From Ceratobasidium sp. AG-K (lineage: Eukaryota; Basidiomycota; Agaricomycetes; Cantharellales; Ceratobasidiaceae), in NCBI GenBank assembly GCA_037039685.1, contig JAWNGF010000006.1, positions 2,108,001 through 2,172,000 of the forward strand: a stretch of DNA of 64,000 bases. The letters run 5' to 3'. Position 1 is the first letter of the stretch, and the number at the start of each line of letters is the position of its first letter. A program made the position numbers and the translations under genes. Positions 57,905-64,000 of the stretch are shown here, piece by piece. Under the pieces are notes generated by a model, which made no database searches, was not told where the DNA came from, and was given only the letters and a program-made list of their open reading frames with translations.

Positions 57905-60900
57905 ATGTCTGAGGGAAACAAGCCACGCGGGCTAAACATACTATGCACCGGTGAGTCGGAAAGCACAAGGGACATTTAGCGCTGACCGTACGACGACTAC
58001 AAAACCAGACGGAGGTGGCGTACGCGGGTTGTCGTCGCTCGTTCTGCTCGGCGAGATCATGGGCAGACTGGGAGAGCTTGAAGGACGATACGACCGGCCA
58101 GATCCAGCCGGGTACTTTGATGTGATTGCGGGGAGTGGGACCGGAGGGTTAGTCGGCCCTGGTGGTCAGTCGATGCGAGTTTGCTGAGTTTTGGCATAGG
58201 GTCAGCGCGTGCATGCTGGGACGACTGCGTATGCCTCTGAGTCAGGCGATTGCCGCATACACCAAGCTGGTATCTGAGGTGTTCTCCGATAAGAAAACCT
58301 TGTGGACAAGCACCGCCAGCCCTTACAAAGGGACCAAACTTCAGGAGGCGCTGAAATCGTTGGTCCAAAATGCGACAGGAAGTAAAGATGTTCAGATGAG
58401 AGAGACCGACGCGGAGAGCTCATGCAAGACGTGAGTTTGTTTACCGTGCATAGTCAGTTAGTTTACTCGCCTTAGAATGGTGTTTGCGATGTCAAAGCAT
58501 AACCTGAACGCAAGTATACCGGTCATGTTTCGGTCCTACGAGTCGGCTGTCAACCCTGCGCCAGACTGCGCTATCTGGGAGGCGCTATATGCGACGATGG
58601 CCCACCCGGACCTTTTCAAGAGTATCGAGATCAGTGATGGCACAGTCCAGCAATCGTTTGTCGGGGGAGAACTCGGATGCAGCAATCCAATCATCCATGT
58701 CCTAACAGAGGTCAGGCGACTCTACCCGGATCGGCACGTTTCATGCATTCTGAGTATAGGCGCTGGACATGCGCGCACGATATCTCTTCCGGACCCTGGC
58801 CTTCCCCAAGTCCTCCTGAACATCAAGGAAGCAACTGTGATGAAGGACATGGCGACCGACAGCGAACGAGTGGCGGAGGAGATAGCAGCGCGGTTCCAGG
58901 ACACGACTGGAGTATACTATCGGTTCAACGTCGATCAGGGCATGCAAGACATGAATGCAGATGAATGGGAGAAGCTGGGCGAGGTGATGGCGCATACTCG
59001 AGCGTACATCGGCAAGGTAGAGCCAAGCCGAGGGATAGGCGAAGCAGCAGAAGCGATGAAAGACAGGAGGGCTACGATATTGGTAAAACACCTTGGTAAT
59101 GAGATTTTTCAAACACTGCTTCCAGGTGGCCGTAATGACATTACGTGCATATGAACAGATGGGCGTGTGCAAGTACTTTCAAACGAGCCAGTTGCCCGCA
59201 TCAACCACTGCCCTGCCCCTTCATCCATGTTTACCGGACGTGAGGATCGAATCCAGCAGGTCAGCACTTGCATAGCTGGAAGTGAGCACGAAAGGCGGGT
59301 CTGCGTAGTGTATGGACTAGGTGGTGCAGGAAAAACCCAACTATCGCTGAAGACAATCGAGAGGTTCCAGGATACATGGACTCACATTCTTTACGTTGAC
59401 GCGAGCTCGAAAGAAACAGTCGAAAGCACACTGCGGGACATTGCGAAAGCCAAGGACATCGGAAAAACGCACGAGGATACCCTGAGATGGCTCGGATCCT
59501 GTCGCGAGCCGTGGCTTCTGGTTTACGACAATGCCGACGACCCGTCGCTGGCCATGCACAAGTACTTCCCCAGCGGTAACCGAGGCAGCGTACTGATCAC
59601 GACCCGTCTCGCTGACATGAAGCTGCATGCAAGAGGCCCGAGCTCTGAGTGTCGAATCTCCGAGATGAACCAGGAAGACTCGCTTGCGCTGCTTCTAAGG
59701 TTAGCGGGTATACAGGGGCATGCGGTTGCGGAAGGCGAGGTGGAAGCCACGATCGCACTGCTGGAGGTACGTTGCATGGGTTATTGCGCTATGATACAAG
59801 CAGATGAACATTTGTCAGGACTTTGGACATTTTGCACTGGCGATAGTTCACGCTGGTGCATACATTGGCCATTCCCATATGTCGATAGCCGCGTATCGAA
59901 AGCTGTTCCTCACCCAGCGCCGCTCAATGTTAGAGCGGTATGGAAAGCTGAAGTTCAAGGTGGACGACTATCAGTGGTCTGTGTTTACCACCTGGAAGCT
60001 CTGCTACGATATGCTTGAGGAGGACGGTGATGCAAGACTGTTGCTCTGGCTGATAGCGTTTATGCACCACGACCGTATCGCAGTAAGCATGTTTGAACGT
60101 GCTGCGATCAATATTTCGAACTACAAACCACTCCTCACGCCCACTGAACTCGAAACGGCCGCCCTTGAGCATGTACGAGGGCTCCTATCGAGGTTCTTGG
60201 ACGAGGCGGGGCAGTGGGACCCGTCATTGTTCTCCGATGCGATCAACGAACTCGCAGCGTACTCCCTGATCGATTATGACCGATTGAACTCGTGGTACAC
60301 CATCCATGTGTTGGTTCAGGAATGGGCACGTACAGTCATATCTGATCCAATGGAACTCGCGCTGGAACGTACAACAACTCTGCTAGCCCATGCCGTCGAC
60401 CTCGGTGATACTGCCCAGGCCCACCAGTCTCGATTGCATCTGGGGTTACATGTGGGCAAAGTGCTAGCAGAGCAACACAATCGAGTCAGCGCCAACCATG
60501 CAACCAAGTTTGCCCGTGTTTATGCTACAAAGGGGCAATGGGATTGCGGGGAAGCGCTTGAACTGCAGGTTAAAGAAACAATGGAGCGGGAACTTGGCGC
60601 AGAGCATCCAGCCACGCTTAAAATCATTCATGACCTTGCAGCGACGTACTGGAACCAGGGTCGATGGCAGGAGGCTGAGCAGCTACAGCTCAAGGTCCTG
60701 GATGCACGCAGGCGAACGTCAGGCGAAGATCACCGAGGCACACTGACGAGCATGAGCAACCTCGCATTGACATACCGGAACAAGGGTCGATGGGACGAGG
60801 CTGAGCAGATACAGCTCAAGGTCCTGGATGCACGCAGGCGAACGTTGGGCGAAGATCACCCAGACACACTGTCGAGCATGAACAACCTCGCATTGACATA

Positions 60901-61732
60901 CTGGAACCAGGGTCGATGGGACGAGGCTGAGCAGCTACAGCTCAAGGTCTTGGATGCACGCAGGCGAACGTCAGCCGAAGATCACCCAGACACGGTGACC
61001 AGCATGAACAACCTCGCAGCGACATACGCAGACAAGGGTCGATGGAACGAAGCTGAGCAGCTACAGCTCAAGGTGCTGGATGCAAGCAAGCGAACGTTGG
61101 GCGAAGATCACCCATACACACTCACGAGGATGAGCAACCTTGCATCGACATACCAGAACAAGGGGATGGGACGAAGCTGAGCAGCTACAGCTCAAGGACC
61201 TAGATGCAAGCAAGCGAACGTTGGGTGAAGATCACCCAGACACACTGACAAGCATGAGCAACCTCGCATCGACATACTCGAATCAGGGTCGATGGGACGA
61301 AGCCGAGCAGCTACAGCTCAAGGACCTAGATGCAAGCAAGCGAACGCTGGGTGAAGATCACCCAGACACACTGACGAGCATGAGCAACCTCGCATTGACA
61401 TACTCGAACCAGGGTCGATGGGACGAGGCAGCACAGCTTGCGTTCAGGTACTGAGTGCAAGTAAGCGCACGTTAGGCGAGGAGCACCCAGATACCTTCAC
61501 GAGGTCCCATAATCTAGCGCTCACGTACGCTGACCTGGATCGGTGGGAGGAAGCCGAGCAGTTGCTTATGCATGCGGCAGAGGGTTGCGCTCGAATCATC
61601 GGTGACCAACACCCCGATACCGTATTGTCTCATGAGTGTCTCGCAGACATTCAGCGACGCCGACCAAACAGTGAGTGCTGCCAATCACTGCCTCATACCC
61701 GAACATCTCTCATCCAGCGCTGTTCCAGGTAG
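57905..61732 (+). pseudogene. Patatin-like / NB-ARC / TPR gene, copy 4, nearly intact
   Basis: Exons 57905-57950, 58009-58147, 58200-58430, 58476-59095, 59159-59766 and 59819 onward splice in frame. N-terminal patatin-like domain: glycine loop DGGGVRG, elbow IAGSGTGG (Gly where Ser is expected), GRLRMPLSQAI, and QSFVGGELGCSNP where DGG is expected. NB-ARC: P-loop GLGGAGKTQLSLK, WLLVYDNADD and GSVLITTR. A helical linker (YQWSVFTTWKLCYD, VLVQEWAR) precedes TPRs of 42 residues from about 60590. Breaks: a 2 bp deletion near 61160 in a repeat (AAGGGGATGGG for AAGGGTCGATGGG) and a 1 bp deletion near 61440. Either could be an assembly error; without them a protein of about 1,150 aa would result. Related NLR-like proteins (Neurospora PLP-1) sense non-self or altered SNAREs and trigger cell death. 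Confidence 0.85.
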
Positions 61733-63357
61733 CTAAGCTCCACTGCACCCCAATCTTTTTTGCCACAACTCCCGTCCCTCTATGCCCTCCATTCCTTGCC
61801 TGCTTCGTCATCTCAGCTTCCCTTGGTAAAGAGTCCATTCCTTCGTTGAATTCTTAGCCCTCGTTTCAGCGATCAGTCCGCTATACATAATCTAACCACC
61901 ATACATACATACTTCTCTTTCTCAGCTAACTTTGTTGTCTTCTGAGCGTCTGCACCATTATTATGGATATCGCTAAATACGTGCTCATCTCCCAAGTATA
62001 GAATTAGGTTGATTGTCTATGTATTTGACTTCAGATTTGCATGTCATCAGTGCACTTTATACCATTCACATGCATGCCCATTTATGACCTGGTCCATTCC
62101 AAAATGAGTGAATAACTACGCTAACGTCACATGACTGTATCTCATTCATTTCAAACCTTTTGTGGTCGGCTCCGAGTTTGAATCGTGGTGATTGTCTTTT
62201 ATCATGTCGGGTCGGGTTCGAATTCTGCCGCCAGTGCCAGACTGCATTATCCTTGACTCATTTCAGGCACTTAGGCTCTAGTAGCTTCATCGCGATACGT
62301 ACGAGGGTAAAGAATATGAATATGATAGAGAGTGTAATCGTACATGCAGTCGCCAAGAACCAGAGGGCTTGGGGGATCTCGTGCGTAGCACGCAGATGGG
62401 GGGTCTGGGGCACCGAGACGCGGTCGGAACTCGCGGGTCGGGTGGCCAAACTGACGACTGTCGAGAAGGGTGGTAAGTCGGGTGTGCTTACAGGGGAGGG
62501 AAGGCTCGGGAAACGGGCAAGGTTTGAGAGCGTGTTGAGGAACAACAACCGGGAGTTAGATGGAACAAAGGGGAGGTGGGCGGGACACACTAAAATAAAG
62601 CCGCGACACTGAGGCAGACGCGTAGACTAACGTGGTCGATTGCCGAGCAAACGAACCACGTGCTCCGTGAGTATGCAAGCTCCTGCGCGACCTGGCGCCT
62701 AAGTCCCGGCTGTACGACTCCGCAAGTTCCGGCACACAGCCGCACGGTGACTGGTTGGTTGGAATAGAGATATTACTGGCATCGACTCGGTCGAACTCGC
62801 ATTCCTGCCTTTCCGATGGAATATGACTTTCACCCACCCATCGATGCTATACAGGCTTTGGAGCCAATTTAGGCGACCGTTCGAGCGAAGTCCAAAAAAA
62901 GCGGCTGGTAAAATTGACTTTGTGTTTGGGTGATAAGTCTGGTGGTAGGTTAGCTAGCCGGGATACAGGTCCGGCGAATAATAGCGAGGGACCATTCCGG
63001 GTTCTAGCGGTCGGATTCCGAGCCAACAGGATTCTCAACGTTTCTCAGTCTCGGATTCAGTTCATTCGCGGGGTGCGGGATAACTGAATAGACACGAGGT
63101 AGATTGCGCCTGTTATATGAAAACCAGATTGACACGCTGAGATTCGCGAGTGAACTTTTCCGCTGACACGCTTCCACCTCGTGTCCAAATAGGGGCCGGC
63201 ATTCGCCAATTCATATCACGGCTCCGGTTGCCGAGTGGAGCGGCGTCTAAGTGGTGTTTGCGTTTGGTCACGAGTGTCCTGAATTTGGTGATTATGACGT
63301 TTACCGCGCATTTAGACTCCCTGACCAAGCAGGGCACGGGGCCATCTTCCGACCACC
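61733..63357. other. 3' flank of NLR copy 4 and spacer to the next gene
   Basis: Paralogous to 53781-55112 but without the MITE. It contains an extra block at about 62265-62744 with a minus-strand open frame (62590-62258, 110 aa) ending in a strongly hydrophobic helix (ALWFLATACTITLSIIFIFF), which may be a fragment of a membrane protein gene or chance. Confidence 0.45.
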
Positions 63358-64000
63358 ATGGCCAGCGGCGGCCATCCGTTCACCGCGCACCTTGTAGCGG
63401 TGCTGAGCATCTATGAGCTGGGCCCCGGACGACCAGGTAAGCTGAGCGCGGCCCTTGAGATCCCGCCTCACACGGCCCAGTGCGCGGTCTGCCTGCTAGG
63501 AGCTCACTCTCTTCTCGTTCCCGCGCGTGTTCTGTTCCCCCGGCGCTTGCCCCGCTGTCGCCACCGCCCGCGGAATACCTAGGCGCAGCGCCTCTCCCTC
63601 GATACGACGGACCTCGTGATTGGCAGACTGATGCAGTGGAGAGAGCACTGGGGAGGGTTGCAGCTCGCATGTACGCAGCCGAGGCGCAACTGGAAGCGCT
63701 GACGGCGCACAATGCACCGACACCTGACCCCGAGCTGTCTCCACGAACGAATGGGGCGAAGAAACGCCGCGAGAATCCACCGGAAGAGGTGCGGTTTGAC
63801 GAGGAGATGGATCCTGATACGCCAATTGCCAAGGCTCGAGTGCATCCTGGCACAATCGACTTGAGTAGTTTGGCGGCGATTAATACGGCCCCAAAGGCGA
63901 CCGATGACCAACCGACGACCAAGCCTGGTCCGCGCTCTGCTCCGACGACGAGCCTCTCGCAAATGCCGTTCCAATGTCCTACCTGTGGCCGCTCTGGCCC
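63358..64000 (+). CDS. Unknown gene, right copy, runs off the window; possible zinc-binding domain
   Basis: The ATG at 63358 gives MASGGHPFTAHLVAVLSIYE, with a probable donor GTAAGC at about 63437. The downstream frame from about 63501 is open to the window end: Pro/Ser-rich, then EYLGAAPLPRYDGPRDWQTD, a helical AVERALGRVAARMYAAEAQL, a basic KKRRENPPEE patch, and finally MPFQCPTCGRSG, where CPTC looks like the first half of a zinc finger. The phase between the ATG exon and this frame does not fit with the simplest intron, so the true first exon is unsettled. Co-duplicated with the adjacent NLR. No family recognised. Confidence 0.5.

Overview
The window looks like a chromosome segment from a filamentous Agaricomycete. 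I infer a Rhizoctonia/Ceratobasidium-like basidiomycete from the many 45-70 bp GT-AG introns, the CBM1-GH10 xylanases, a family 1 pectate lyase, a Cdc12-type septin, a GT69 CMT1-type mannosyltransferase, patatin/NB-ARC/TPR (NLR-like) genes and a chromodomain Ty3/Gypsy retrotransposon. The genus is an inference; the fungal and basidiomycete character is well supported.

Layout. 1-13.2 kb is ordinary gene-dense sequence: the end of an unknown gene, an F-box gene (-), a GT69 glycosyltransferase (+), septin CDC12 (-), a probable mitochondrial protein (+) sharing a 153 bp divergent promoter with the septin, a secreted pectate lyase (+) and a TMEM184/DUF300 membrane protein (+). 13.2-17.9 kb holds a tandem pair of CBM1-GH10 xylanases with duplicated promoters, including an identical 14 bp palindrome 57 bp upstream of each TATA box. 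With the pectate lyase they form a plant-cell-wall-degrading cluster.

18.2-61.7 kb contains four same-strand copies of a patatin-NB-ARC-TPR gene. Every copy is damaged in this sequence, and in the three that keep the lipase active site the nucleophile Ser is Gly; the second catalytic residue (Asp) is absent in all four. Copy 2 lies in a CpG-depleted block (about 22.9-31.8 kb, continuing at 46.3-49.7 kb) with degraded LTRs and a Tc1/mariner relic. Its arginine CGA codons have repeatedly become TGA stops, including four consecutive TPR repeats exactly 126 bp apart.

This block was invaded by an old minus-strand Gypsy chromovirus (element A, TSD CCCAG), which then received a young same-family element (B, + strand, TSD GACAT, 455 bp LTRs that I see as identical). 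Element B looks complete: gag, a -1 frameshift heptamer, pol with chromodomain, an uncharacterised third ORF, and a Tf1/sushi-style self-priming PBS. NLR copies 3 and 4 lie in a roughly 8 kb tandem segmental duplication that also carries a second unknown gene; its better copy runs off the right edge.
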